From the NCBI GenBank assembly GCA_041911695.1, contig JAYROM010000116.1, forward strand, positions 1 through 23,087: DNA of 23,087 bases, read 5' to 3'. The stretch comes from Pseudaeromonas sp041911695 (GTDB lineage: Bacteria > Pseudomonadota > Gammaproteobacteria > Enterobacterales > Aeromonadaceae). Position 1 is the first letter of the stretch; each line of letters begins with the position of its first letter. The notes under the pieces are model-generated. The model was given only the letters and a program-made list of their open reading frames with translations, ran no database searches and was not told the DNA's origin. Shown here one piece after another: positions 6,985 through 14,650 of this stretch. A program made the position numbers and the translations under genes.

Positions 6985-8022
6985 GTGAGATCCATGATGC
7001 GCGTTGTTCCTTTGTGTTTAGTCCTTGCCCTGGCTGGCTGTGATCAGGCTGCGGCACCGCGTAGTGAAGTACAGGTCAGCGGCCCGACCATGGGCACCCA
7101 TTACAGCGTCAAGGTGGTGGGCGACTATCCGGGCGGCGAGGCGCAGTTACAGGCTGAGGTGAGTGAGGTGCTCAACCGGGTGGATCACCAGCTGTCGACC
7201 TGGAAGAAAGACTCCGAGCTCTCTCAGTTCAATCAGCACAAGGATACAACGCCCTGGCCGGTATCGCAGGATTTGGCAGACGTGGTGATCGAAGGGCTGC
7301 GCTCCGGGCGAGCCACGCAAGGGGCGATGGATATCACCGTCGGCCCGCTGGTCAACCTGTGGGGCTTCGGGCCGGACAAGCGTCCGACCAAGGTGCCGGA
7401 TGCCGCGCAAATCGCCGATGCACGTCGCCGGATTGGCCTTGGCAACCTGCATGTTGAGGTCAGCGCGGATACTGCAACCCTGCGCAAGGATATCCCGGAC
7501 ATGTATGTCGATCTGTCGACCCTGGGTGAGGGCTTTGCCGCTGACAAGGTGGCACAAATGCTCGAAGGGCGTGGCATGCGCAACTATATGGTCGAGATTG
7601 CCGGGGCATTACGTCTAAAAGGGCTGAATGCGCGCGGTGAGCCGTGGAAGGTGGCGATTGAGAAGCCGGTCGATACGCTGGGCGAGGTGCAGACCGTGGT
7701 CACGCCGGGCGATAACGGCATCAGCACCGCTGGTAGCTATCGCAACTACTATGAGAAAGATGGCAAGCGCTACTCACATATTATTGATCCGGCGACCGGT
7801 GCCCCCATCCAGCATCGTCTGGTCTCGGTGACGGTGATCGCGCCCAGTGCGCTGCATACCGACGCGCTGGATACCGGCTTGCTGGTGATGGGCACCGAGA
7901 AGGCACTGGCGTTTGCCAATGAACATAATCTGCCGATCCTGACCATCACCAAGACCGATAGCGGCTTCAAGGTGCAGCACAGCCGGGCATTCGCCCCCTA
8001 TCTGCCGAAAGAGGCGCGTTAA
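6985..8022 (+). CDS. apbE: FAD:protein FMN transferase (ApbE)
   Basis: ApbE moves FMN from FAD onto a Ser/Thr of target proteins; here the obvious targets are NqrB Thr235 and NqrC Thr223. The start is the GTG at 6985, eight bases after AAGGAG (6971-6976). The product has 345 residues and begins with a lipoprotein signal ending LALAGC with the lipobox Cys at 19, placing it at the outer face of the inner membrane, where it can reach periplasmic substrates. Family motifs include SGPTMGTHYSVKV, MDITVGPLVNLWGFGPD, VDLSTLGEGFAADKV, and YSHIIDPATGAPI, with the late DTGLLVMG metal/FAD region. It is probably transcribed with nqrM (93-bp gap). Confidence 0.96.
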   Translation: MRSMMRVVPLCLVLALAGCDQAAAPRSEVQVSGPTMGTHYSVKVVGDYPGGEAQLQAEVSEVLNRVDHQLSTWKKDSELSQFNQHKDTTPWPVSQDLADVVIEGLRSGRATQGAMDITVGPLVNLWGFGPDKRPTKVPDAAQIADARRRIGLGNLHVEVSADTATLRKDIPDMYVDLSTLGEGFAADKVAQMLEGRGMRNYMVEIAGALRLKGLNARGEPWKVAIEKPVDTLGEVQTVVTPGDNGISTAGSYRNYYEKDGKRYSHIIDPATGAPIQHRLVSVTVIAPSALHTDALDTGLLVMGTEKALAFANEHNLPILTITKTDSGFKVQHSRAFAPYLPKEAR

Positions 8023-8052
8023 TCCGGCACGACTCACTCCCTGCACGCTCCC

Positions 8053-8087
8053 CCGCGGCCAGCCCCCCGATGGTGGTTTGGCCGCGG
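8053..8087. terminator. Hairpin between convergent apbE and solute-binding gene
   Basis: CCGCGGCCA (8053-8061) and TGGCCGCGG (8079-8087) are perfect 9-bp inverted arms around a 17-nt loop, in the gap between two convergent genes. It lacks a U-tract on either side, so it is only a candidate bidirectional stop or transcript-end structure. Confidence 0.5.
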
Positions 8088-8141
8088 CCAGCATGGCAGG
8101 CGCCGCCTATGGTGATCAGTGCAGCCTGATCAGCGGCAAGC

Positions 8142-9062
8142 TCAAGGGGCGGGTGGCACGGGGGCAAAACGCAGGTGTTGCACATCAAACTGATAGGCCT
8201 GCCAGGGCACATGCAGGGTGCTAATCACCGGATTGTCCAGAATAAACAACTGTCGGTTGGCGGCGTTCGCGGCCTTGACCCCTTCCAGATACGCGTGTTG
8301 CCACAACGCCTGCAACTGACCACTGGCATAGCCCCGTTGCAACCCTGTCATCACCCGTGCTTTCAGCCGCTGGTTGTCGCGATGCAGGAAGAAGAAGCGC
8401 GGCAACGGGTAATAGAGCAGGATTTGTTGATCCATCTTTAATCCAGGCAGGTCGTGGTGGGCCGCATACTCCGGGAAGATCTCGTTGATGCCACGACAGA
8501 ACAGGTCAAAGCGGTTGGCGCTGACCATGCGAAACAGATTTTCGTATTGGCCGGACTCGATCACGTTAAAGCCGTTATGGCGCAAGATGGCGCTATCCGC
8601 CCAACCAATCCCCTGGCCAATGGTCAGTTTGCGCAGATCAGACAGTGTGGTGGGCATCGGCCCGCGAGCGAGGGTCTTGGGGGCGACAAAGCAGATACGA
8701 TAGCCGACCACCCCCAGATCGACCGGGAAAGGTACATAGTCGAGTTCGCTCTGCGCATGCCGGTCTTCGTAACTCAGTTCGAGGATCAGATTGGGGGCTG
8801 CGTTCTTGCGTAAGGCCTGGATTGAGCGCGCCGTGTTCATCGGCGGTTCGGCATGCAGGCGGTAGTCACCATACTCATCGCGGGTGTTGTCGAGGGCCAG
8901 TCGCAGGATCGCCAGATTGTATTCGTAACGAGGATCGTGGGCGCTCTCCGGGCCGCGATAACTGACCTCCATCACCGCTGCGCGGACGGCGAGACTGAAT
9001 GCGCTGACAAGGGTCATGGCCCAACACAACCCATACTTCAGAAGTGGCGAACGGCTCGACAT
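8142..9062 (-). CDS. Periplasmic solute-binding-like protein (SBP family 3 type)
   Basis: The product, 306 residues from the ATG at 9062, has an N-terminal signal peptide (hydrophobic residues about 9-26, likely cut after VRAA at 29). The rest resembles ABC-type amino-acid binding proteins: a VSYRGPES start strand, a YRICFVAPKTLARG hinge-like strand, then TLSDLRKLTIGQGIGWADSAIL and YENLFRMVSANRFDLFCRGINEI, the pattern of the second lobe. An in-frame ATG at 9101 would add 13 residues ahead of the signal peptide and has no ribosome binding site, so I reject it. No permease or ATPase gene is nearby. Such orphan proteins can serve as sensors or be unrelated to transport. The large regulator gene lies 105 bases upstream on the same strand. 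Confidence 0.72.
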   Translation of the reverse strand: MSSRSPLLKYGLCWAMTLVSAFSLAVRAAVMEVSYRGPESAHDPRYEYNLAILRLALDNTRDEYGDYRLHAEPPMNTARSIQALRKNAAPNLILELSYEDRHAQSELDYVPFPVDLGVVGYRICFVAPKTLARGPMPTTLSDLRKLTIGQGIGWADSAILRHNGFNVIESGQYENLFRMVSANRFDLFCRGINEIFPEYAAHHDLPGLKMDQQILLYYPLPRFFFLHRDNQRLKARVMTGLQRGYASGQLQALWQHAYLEGVKAANAANRQLFILDNPVISTLHVPWQAYQFDVQHLRFAPVPPAP

Positions 9063-9167
9063 ACTCACGCCTGTGACGAAAAGATGTAGAAAGTGTGGCA
9101 CAACCGCCGTCGGCTGTCGTGGAACTTGTCAGTAAACGGTGAGTCTGCCCCCACCGCCGTCGCCACA

Positions 9168-11498
9168 TTAACGTCCGCCGGTCAGGCGTTGTCGAGCCAC
9201 CGCCTGGGCTTCGGCGCGGGTGCGCACCCCGAGACGGGCATACAGATGATTGATATGGGTCTTGATGGTCGACGGGGCGACAAACAGCTGCTGGGCCATC
9301 TGATCGTTACTCAGCCCTTGGGCAATCAGCCGCAGGATCTGCCACTGCCGTTGGCTCAGCCCTTCACTGTCATCGGGCAAACTGGCATCCGGCAGCGGGC
9401 GCGTCAGGTGAGTGAGTGCTTGCCGGGCGAAGGCGAGCACCGCCGGCGAGGTCTGCGGCCAGCGGCTGATCTCCTGCAGTGGCGCGACCGCCCGCGGGCC
9501 AGCCAGCAGCAAGGGTAACTGCGCATTCCGTGTCGCCAAACCGGCGAGCAGAGATTGCCAGGCCGGTAGGTCAACCGGTTGACACAAGCAGCGCAATAAC
9601 TCGCATTGATCCACGACCCAGACCACATGCCAGTCGTGGGCTAACTGCTGTTGCTGGTGCAAGGCATCGACGGCCAGTGGCTGGCCGGTAAGCAGTGCCA
9701 GCCAGGCATGCAGCAGATTATCCAGCAGATCATACAGATGGGCCGGTGTGGCATGCCAGGGGGTCCGTTGTAGCAAGCGCTGCAACGCCTCGGGGCGACC
9801 ACACTGCTGGTAGCCCAGTGCCAGCGTATAACCGGTGCGGAACTGCCATAGCCGACAAAACTGCTGGCTGTAACGCTGCTGCTCCAGGCGGGCCAGCTGC
9901 TCAGGTAGATCTTGTAGCGCCCCCTGCCATACCTGTTGGATACAACGCAGGGCCTGCCACGGCAATTGATGATAAGGGTCCTGATTGGTCTGCCGATGTG
10001 GATCATGCGCCAGCCAATGGCTGGCTTCGTCGAGGGCCCCTTGTTGCAGGGCGATCTCGGCCAGTAGCCGGTAGGTGGAGTCGAGCAGTGGATCCTCGGT
10101 CATCCCCTGCGTGGCGGCGACCTGCAGGGCCAGTTGGGCACTCTTGCGACACAATTCCCAATCGCCCTGAAAGAAGTAGAGCTGTGCCAGTCGATAGCAG
10201 GCGGCGAGCTTGGTATGGAACTGGTACTGGCAGTCGGCCCAGCCGATCACCCACTCCAGCTGATTGCGCGCCTGCGGCAGTGCGCCGGTTAGCATCAATT
10301 GTCCCGCCTCAACCAAGCGAAAGCCGGCCCACAGTGGTTTGGGCAGTACCGGCAGCTGTGGCAACTGCTCGCTGACGGCACTGATCTGATCAAAGTGGAA
10401 ACTGACGATCACCTGCAATAAGCGGGCGCTGCCGTAGAGATCGTCGGTCAATGGCAGGGCAAGCAGGCGCTGCAGCAGCGGCTCGGCGCGCTCGGAGTGG
10501 CGCAGCACCTCGACCTCCAGCCAGGCTTGCAGCAGATCAAGGGCTGGATGTTGCTGCCACCACAGTCGCGGCAGGGCGGCCAGCCGTGCGGCCAGCCAGT
10601 GGCCATGGTTCTGTTCGATACAGCTCAGGCCAATACGCCGAAATAGCGGCAGTTCAAGTTGAGGCAGTGGTGTGAGCGGCAGTTGGGCGCGGATCTCGGT
10701 CAGCGGGCGCTCGGCCAGCAGTTGCACCAGCCCTTCCCAGTCCAACCCGGGCTGTTCGCGCCACAGGCGTAACAGATGGGCGATCCACGGTTGCCAGGCA
10801 TCCTGGGTGTCCCCCTCCAGCAACCATCCGGCCTCCAGCAGACGTTGGCGGATCGGCCGCCATTGACCGAGTCCCAGCCCGGCCAGACGCAGGAGCGCGG
10901 GCTCATGCAGATGGGGTTGGTCGGCTTGCAGGGCCAGCGCCTGCTGCAGCGGCAACGGCAGGCTGTCGAGCATCGGTGAGAGCAGCGCCATACCCCAGCG
11001 CTGCAGTAACCGCGCCGTGTTGTCGTCGCAGTCGCGGGCTTGCGCCCAGAGCTGCCAGGCGCGCGGCCAAGTGCCCAGACGCGGCAACCAGCCGGTGGCC
11101 TCTGCGGCGGGCAGTTGCTGTTGCTGCCACCAGTCGGCCAACGTGTCGGCATCCCACTGCAGGCGGTGGTTACCCCAGCGCTGTGGTTGCCAACCGGCGG
11201 CGCGCAACGGCCCTTCGAGTGCGGCACAGGGGCCGCTGTTGATCACGCAGAGGCCGGGGCGCGGTGTCTGTTGTAGCAGCCACGCCAGCAAGACTTGCTG
11301 ATCAGCGGCCGGCAATCGGTCCAGATCCGGGACCAACAGGGTGCCCTCGCTGTTCGGGGTGTGCGGCCAGACGCAGACCTCGGGGCGTGCGCGTAGCGCG
11401 CCACACAAGGCCGCCTGATCATAGCCGTCGGCCGCACATAGCCAGAGCAGGGCCGTGTGCTGCAGGGCCTGTTCGACAGCGACAAAATGCGGGGACAT
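9168..11498 (-). CDS. MalT-type LuxR-family transcriptional regulator with degenerate P-loop
   Basis: This 776-residue protein has the MalT/STAND layout: an N-terminal ATPase-like region, a long helical repeat region (residues about 170-700) with TPR-like stretches such as LYFFQGDWELCRKSAQLALQVAA, and a C-terminal LuxR helix-turn-helix (about 714-776, with LSQRQWQILRLIAQGLS and STIKTHINHLYARLGV). MalT-like proteins normally carry a GYGKTT P-loop. Here the equivalent stretch at residues 21-31 reads CAADGYDQAAL, so the lysine and threonine are gone. The Walker B-like TLLVPDLD (53-60) remains. The N-terminus is also about 15-20 residues shorter than MalT. AGGAG precedes the ATG. The likely target is unknown; the solute-binding gene downstream is the closest candidate. 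Confidence 0.88.
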   Translation of the reverse strand: MSPHFVAVEQALQHTALLWLCAADGYDQAALCGALRARPEVCVWPHTPNSEGTLLVPDLDRLPAADQQVLLAWLLQQTPRPGLCVINSGPCAALEGPLRAAGWQPQRWGNHRLQWDADTLADWWQQQQLPAAEATGWLPRLGTWPRAWQLWAQARDCDDNTARLLQRWGMALLSPMLDSLPLPLQQALALQADQPHLHEPALLRLAGLGLGQWRPIRQRLLEAGWLLEGDTQDAWQPWIAHLLRLWREQPGLDWEGLVQLLAERPLTEIRAQLPLTPLPQLELPLFRRIGLSCIEQNHGHWLAARLAALPRLWWQQHPALDLLQAWLEVEVLRHSERAEPLLQRLLALPLTDDLYGSARLLQVIVSFHFDQISAVSEQLPQLPVLPKPLWAGFRLVEAGQLMLTGALPQARNQLEWVIGWADCQYQFHTKLAACYRLAQLYFFQGDWELCRKSAQLALQVAATQGMTEDPLLDSTYRLLAEIALQQGALDEASHWLAHDPHRQTNQDPYHQLPWQALRCIQQVWQGALQDLPEQLARLEQQRYSQQFCRLWQFRTGYTLALGYQQCGRPEALQRLLQRTPWHATPAHLYDLLDNLLHAWLALLTGQPLAVDALHQQQQLAHDWHVVWVVDQCELLRCLCQPVDLPAWQSLLAGLATRNAQLPLLLAGPRAVAPLQEISRWPQTSPAVLAFARQALTHLTRPLPDASLPDDSEGLSQRQWQILRLIAQGLSNDQMAQQLFVAPSTIKTHINHLYARLGVRTRAEAQAVARQRLTGGR

Positions 11499-11564
11499 GG
11501 CAACTCCTGGTCGGGGGTGTGGTGCGCGTTAGCCGGCTCACGGTTTAGGCGGGCTGGCGGTCTT

Positions 11565-11592
11565 ATCTTAGCGGCTTGTCGTCCGGGCTCAA
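11565..11592 (-). promoter_or_regulatory. Tentative promoter for the MalT-like gene
   Basis: On the minus strand, TTGAGC (plus 11587-11592) and TAAGAT (plus 11565-11570) are separated by 16 bases, giving two 4-of-6 matches to sigma-70 hexamers about 70 bases before the start codon. It is only a pattern match. Confidence 0.3.
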
Positions 11593-11710
11593 TGGTTGCA
11601 GGGCAAATCCACCATCGACTTCCACCCGGACAGCGGAACGCAAGTCGGAGTGCGCCATTCCATACTGGAACAGCGTGGGCTGAATAGACAGGTCGTAGAA
11701 GGAGCATTCA

Positions 11711-12802
11711 GTGAACAGTCTGGTCATGGCAAGGCAGCAGGCACAACTGGCGTTCGACGCCAGTGGCGCCAATCTGGTGGTTGGCAATGCGTTGGCGTGC
11801 CCGTTACCACCGGCCGAACTGGCTGCACTCACCCCGGACCACCCAGCGGTAGTGACCACTTACAAGGGGGGGCTGACCGCGCAGGTGTTTCATCTGCGAC
11901 TGGGTGGGCAGGATTACACTCTCAAGCAGAAGCGGGCCAAGGCGCTGGTACAGAATGTCGACGGCCAGACCTCGTTTCTCAACGAGGTACAACGACGCGC
12001 TGACTTTACCCGATTGAAGGCCGACCCGGCCTGGGCACCGCGCTTGCGGGCAATCGTGCCGACCCTGTATGCCGACTATCGGCAGGGGATCATCCTGTCG
12101 CCGTGGATCCCGGGCGCGCCGCTGGCGCGGTTTGATGCATTGCTGATGGAGCAGATCCTGCAGACTGCGTTGGCGTGCGAGCAGGCTGGTATCCAGGAGT
12201 GGGATCTGTGCGCTGGCAACTTGCTGGATGACGGGCAGGATATCCACCTGTTTGATTTCGGTTACACCTATACGTTTGATCCGCTCGGCAGCTTCAATAG
12301 CAACGGGCTGACGGACCCCTTGTTCCACCCGTGCGAGCGGCTGGAGACCCGCTTCTTTTCTGGCTGGTTACTGCAGCAGGGGCTGGCGGAGCCGTTAGCG
12401 ATCGCCCACTTCCGTACCCTCAAGCTGGTGGCGTTCGAGTGCTATCGCGCCCATCGTCACTGGCTGGTGGTCTCGGGGGCGGTGCCGGCGGTGGTGGCGC
12501 GCATGGATCAGCTGTTGGCCACCTGGCAGCAGGCGCTGACCGACGAGGGCGCGCTGGCGCGATTGTATTGCTGCGATCTGTTCCGCGCGCATGTGCTGGA
12601 TATCGAGGATGATCTGCATGGCAAGAGTTGTACGCCATTGACTCTGCGCCGGGTGGACGAGGTCAGCCGCCTGCTGGCGACCCATTTCGCGACGCTACAG
12701 GATGGCGGGGCCTTGATCTATGCGCTGGCGGGGCGTTCTCAGGCGGACTTGCTGGCGCATTACGATGCGGTGCGCCAGCAGGTGGCAGGCTATCAACTTT
12801 GA
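11711..12802 (+). CDS. Protein-kinase-fold enzyme of unknown substrate
   Basis: I do not recognise a named family, but the 363-residue product has the catalytic layout of the kinase/aminoglycoside phosphotransferase fold. A glycine-containing strand (TTYKGGLTAQVFHLRL, residues 49-64) precedes Lys72 in YTLKQKR. Glu92 (FLNEVQRR) could be the helix-C partner. The catalytic loop is EWDLCAGN with Asp165 and Asn170, and the metal-binding DFG is at 182-184 (LFDFGYTYTFD). All key residues are therefore present and it is likely active. The GTG at 11711 is chosen because AAGGAG (11699-11704) is six bases upstream; an ATG at 11726 is the alternative. There is no signal peptide, so it should be cytosolic. 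It is divergent from the MalT-like gene and convergent with ogt. The substrate could be a protein, sugar or small molecule. Confidence 0.75.
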   Translation: MNSLVMARQQAQLAFDASGANLVVGNALACPLPPAELAALTPDHPAVVTTYKGGLTAQVFHLRLGGQDYTLKQKRAKALVQNVDGQTSFLNEVQRRADFTRLKADPAWAPRLRAIVPTLYADYRQGIILSPWIPGAPLARFDALLMEQILQTALACEQAGIQEWDLCAGNLLDDGQDIHLFDFGYTYTFDPLGSFNSNGLTDPLFHPCERLETRFFSGWLLQQGLAEPLAIAHFRTLKLVAFECYRAHRHWLVVSGAVPAVVARMDQLLATWQQALTDEGALARLYCCDLFRAHVLDIEDDLHGKSCTPLTLRRVDEVSRLLATHFATLQDGGALIYALAGRSQADLLAHYDAVRQQVAGYQL

Positions 12803-12841
12803 ATCAGGCGCCGTGAATCAGGCGCCGTGAATCAGGCGCCG
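12800..12841. repeat. Three exact tandem 14-bp repeats over two stop codons
   Basis: TGAATCAGGCGCCG occurs three times in exact tandem at 12800-12813, 12814-12827 and 12828-12841. The first copy contains the stop codon of the kinase-like gene and the third contains the stop codon of ogt on the other strand. Each unit carries TGA on both strands, and GGCGCC is itself palindromic, so neighbouring units can form small hairpins. Confidence 0.92.
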
Positions 12842-13320
12842 TGGTGGTCGCGCGCGTGCGCGGTTTCATGCGCCAGCAGCCAGCGCTTGCGATCCAGCCC
12901 ACCGGCATAGCCGGTCAGGCTGCCATCGCGCCCGATCACCCGATGGCAGGGCAGGATGATCGGCAACGGGTTGCGCCCGTTGGCGGCCCCGATAGCGCGC
13001 ACTGCGCGTGGTCGGCCCAGTTTGGCCGCTTGCTCGCCATAACTACAGGTCTGCCCATACGGGATCTCGGCCAGTGCCAGCCAGGCGGCACGCTGAAACT
13101 CGGTACCGTGCAGTGACAGCGGCAGATCAAACTGCTGGCGGCTGCCGGCAAACCATTCGACAAACTGCTGCACATAGGGGGCCAACGCCACGCCGTCCTG
13201 TTCCCAGTCATCCGGCGTGGTCATCCCCTCATCCATAAAATCGACGCGGGCCAGCCCGATGCTGTCAATCGCCAGACGTAACGGGCCGCACGGGGTAGGC
13301 AGGATCTGGTAGCGCAGCAT
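12832..13320 (-). CDS. ogt: Methylated-DNA--[protein]-cysteine S-methyltransferase
   Basis: This is an O6-alkylguanine-DNA alkyltransferase, which removes alkyl groups from guanine (or thymine) by a one-time transfer to its own cysteine. The 162-residue product has the active-site motif LPCHRVIG with Cys125, preceded by the DNA-binding helix-turn-helix (IPYGQTCSYGEQAAKLGRPRAVRAIGAANGRNP) and followed by LTGYAGGLDRKRWLLAHE. The ATG at 13320 is preceded by AAGGAG with about eight bases of spacing; a longer frame upstream has no homology. It lacks the Ada regulatory domain, so it is of the Ogt/MGMT type. A LexA-type box overlaps a TATACT -10 upstream, which suggests SOS control. Confidence 0.95.
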   Translation of the reverse strand: MLRYQILPTPCGPLRLAIDSIGLARVDFMDEGMTTPDDWEQDGVALAPYVQQFVEWFAGSRQQFDLPLSLHGTEFQRAAWLALAEIPYGQTCSYGEQAAKLGRPRAVRAIGAANGRNPLPIILPCHRVIGRDGSLTGYAGGLDRKRWLLAHETAHARDHHGA

Positions 13321-13375
13321 AAGGCTCTCCTTGGTAGAGGGTTCAAACAGTGCTTGGCAGTGTAGGGTAGAAGGC

Positions 13376-13391
13376 CTGTTCAAGTATACAG
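13376..13391 (-). promoter_or_regulatory. LexA (SOS) box upstream of ogt
   Basis: The minus strand reads CTGTATACTTGAACAG, an exact CTGT-N8-ACAG match to the gammaproteobacterial LexA operator, with the consensus TA also present just before it (TACTG). It overlaps a -10-like TATACT (plus 13383-13388). It lies 56-71 bases upstream of the ogt start codon, the normal place for LexA to block a promoter. Confidence 0.7.
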
Positions 13392-13433
13392 TATTTAGTC
13401 CGGTTTTTGCCCTGACTGCGCCGCCTTGCTGGC

Positions 13434-14267
13434 CTATTTCCCCTTGGTCGGGCAGACCACTTTCAGCGGTTTGAGGTGGTACAACTCGACCTGCGGATGG
13501 CTGAAGAAGCCGACTTCCCACGGGTTTTTCTGGATAAAGGCTTCGCGGATCGGCTCGAATTGTGGATGCGAGGCGGGGACCTGGTAGGCTTCGGCTTCGA
13601 TAATGGTGTAATTCCACTCAATGGCCTGGGTATAGGTAAATACCGCACGGGCATCGATCGCGAAATAGCAGTGGTGATCCCGCTTGAGCAGTTTGGATTT
13701 AAAGGTCTCGGGGAAGGTGATAAAGAAAATATCGTCCTGATCGGAGGAGAGGAAGGCGAGCACCGTGGTGTGTGGCTGGGACGCCGCCTGGGTGACCAGT
13801 ACGCCGATCTTGTTATCCACTTCGCGCAGGTCTGGCATCGGGAAGTCTGCCAGCGGGGTGACCGGCAGCTCGTGTTCGTGCCGATCATCCTGCGGGTGCT
13901 GGTAACCGGGTAAGGCAAAGCGGTAAATCACCTTGATCCCGTAATAGACCTCGAACTCAATCGGGGTGATCACCACCTGGTGATCATGCAGCTTGCTCAC
14001 CCGGCCCTTATAGGAGCAGCGATAGACCCGCAGGTCGGCATCATATTCATCGACCCCGGTGCGGTTATCCAGATGCAGGGTGACCAGATCCTCCGCGCTC
14101 AGTTGGTGCCCCTTGGGAAAGGTCAGCAGCAGGGTATCGTCAGGGCGGATGACAACCCCGCAGATATAGACATGGCTTTTACCTGGTTGGTTGGCGGTCA
14201 CATAGGTGGCGGCGACACTCAGTACGGGGGAACCGATAAACGAAAGCAGGTTGTCATGGGCAGTCAT
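13434..14267 (-). CDS. Unrecognised two-domain beta-rich protein
   Basis: I cannot name this 277-residue protein. It has no signal peptide or membrane helix. The N-terminal half is strand-rich and ends in a segment like those in sugar- or nucleotide-binding barrels (EYDADLRVYRCSYKGRV, then HDHQVVITPIEFEVYYG). After an acidic, Pro/His-rich linker (residues about 120-140), the C-terminal half resembles the split-barrel fold of pyridoxamine-phosphate-oxidase-like flavoproteins: DNKIGVLVTQA, TVLAFLSSDQDDIFFITFPET, KRDHHCYFAIDARAVF, and FIQKNPWEVGFF near the end. That fold is an inference from pattern only. It could bind FMN, haem or F420, or nothing. The ribosome binding site is weak. It lies on the minus strand upstream of ogt, but ogt has its own promoter. 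Confidence 0.65.
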   Translation of the reverse strand: MTAHDNLLSFIGSPVLSVAATYVTANQPGKSHVYICGVVIRPDDTLLLTFPKGHQLSAEDLVTLHLDNRTGVDEYDADLRVYRCSYKGRVSKLHDHQVVITPIEFEVYYGIKVIYRFALPGYQHPQDDRHEHELPVTPLADFPMPDLREVDNKIGVLVTQAASQPHTTVLAFLSSDQDDIFFITFPETFKSKLLKRDHHCYFAIDARAVFTYTQAIEWNYTIIEAEAYQVPASHPQFEPIREAFIQKNPWEVGFFSHPQVELYHLKPLKVVCPTKGK

Positions 14268-14311
14268 AGGGCACCGGTAAGCGGACGTTGGCGAGGGGAC
14301 TGTCTAGCATA

Positions 14312-14650
14312 CTAGCATTCAACTGCCGAGCCGCTAGCGGTTGGGGTGGGATAGTCCACCAGACCTTGGCTTTCCCACGCCTTGCGCTCGGCGGTGTAGT
14401 GCCACCAGGGGGCTGGATCGTCACCGGCCATAAATCGGGTCACCGCGATCAGCGTGTCCAGCACGCAGGGGTCCTGGCGGCTGGCGGTGCGTCGGCAGAG
14501 TTCGAGATAAAGGGCGATCGGATCGCGGCCACACAGATCATCCGGTGTCCGGATATCCAACAGGCGCAGGCTGTCGGCCATCGACGGGCCGATGTTTGGC
14601 AGGTCGGTCAGTTGGTGCAGGGCGTCCCGGCGAACGCGTTGCGGGTGCAT
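14312..14650 (-). CDS. Helix-hairpin-helix protein (Cdd1/mitomycin-resistance type)
   Basis: The 112-residue product starts MHPQRVRRDAL. It has one helix-hairpin-helix motif, LTDLPNIGPSMADSLRLLDI (about residues 14-33), of the kind that binds the DNA or RNA backbone without sequence preference. The remainder, with CGRDPIALYLELC and RFMAGDDPAPWWHYTAERKAW, matches my recollection of the small Cdd1/pathogenicity-locus family also annotated as mitomycin resistance protein. I chose the ATG at 14650 because a purine-rich GGGGGG site lies about seven bases before it; an upstream in-frame ATG at 14689 adds 13 residues unlike the family. Its role is not established. It is downstream of the NUDIX gene with a 196-bp gap. 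Confidence 0.75.
   Translation of the reverse strand: MHPQRVRRDALHQLTDLPNIGPSMADSLRLLDIRTPDDLCGRDPIALYLELCRRTASRQDPCVLDTLIAVTRFMAGDDPAPWWHYTAERKAWESQGLVDYPTPTASGSAVEC

Noticed and set aside
9695..10375. 226-residue plus-strand open frame inside the MalT-like gene
   Set aside because: Composition is random Ala/Arg/Pro-rich; the minus-strand regulator has clear LuxR and TPR-like features.
13321..13617. Long N-terminal extension of Ogt
   Set aside because: The residues upstream of 13320 look like translated non-coding DNA, overlap the LexA box and promoter, and have no family match.
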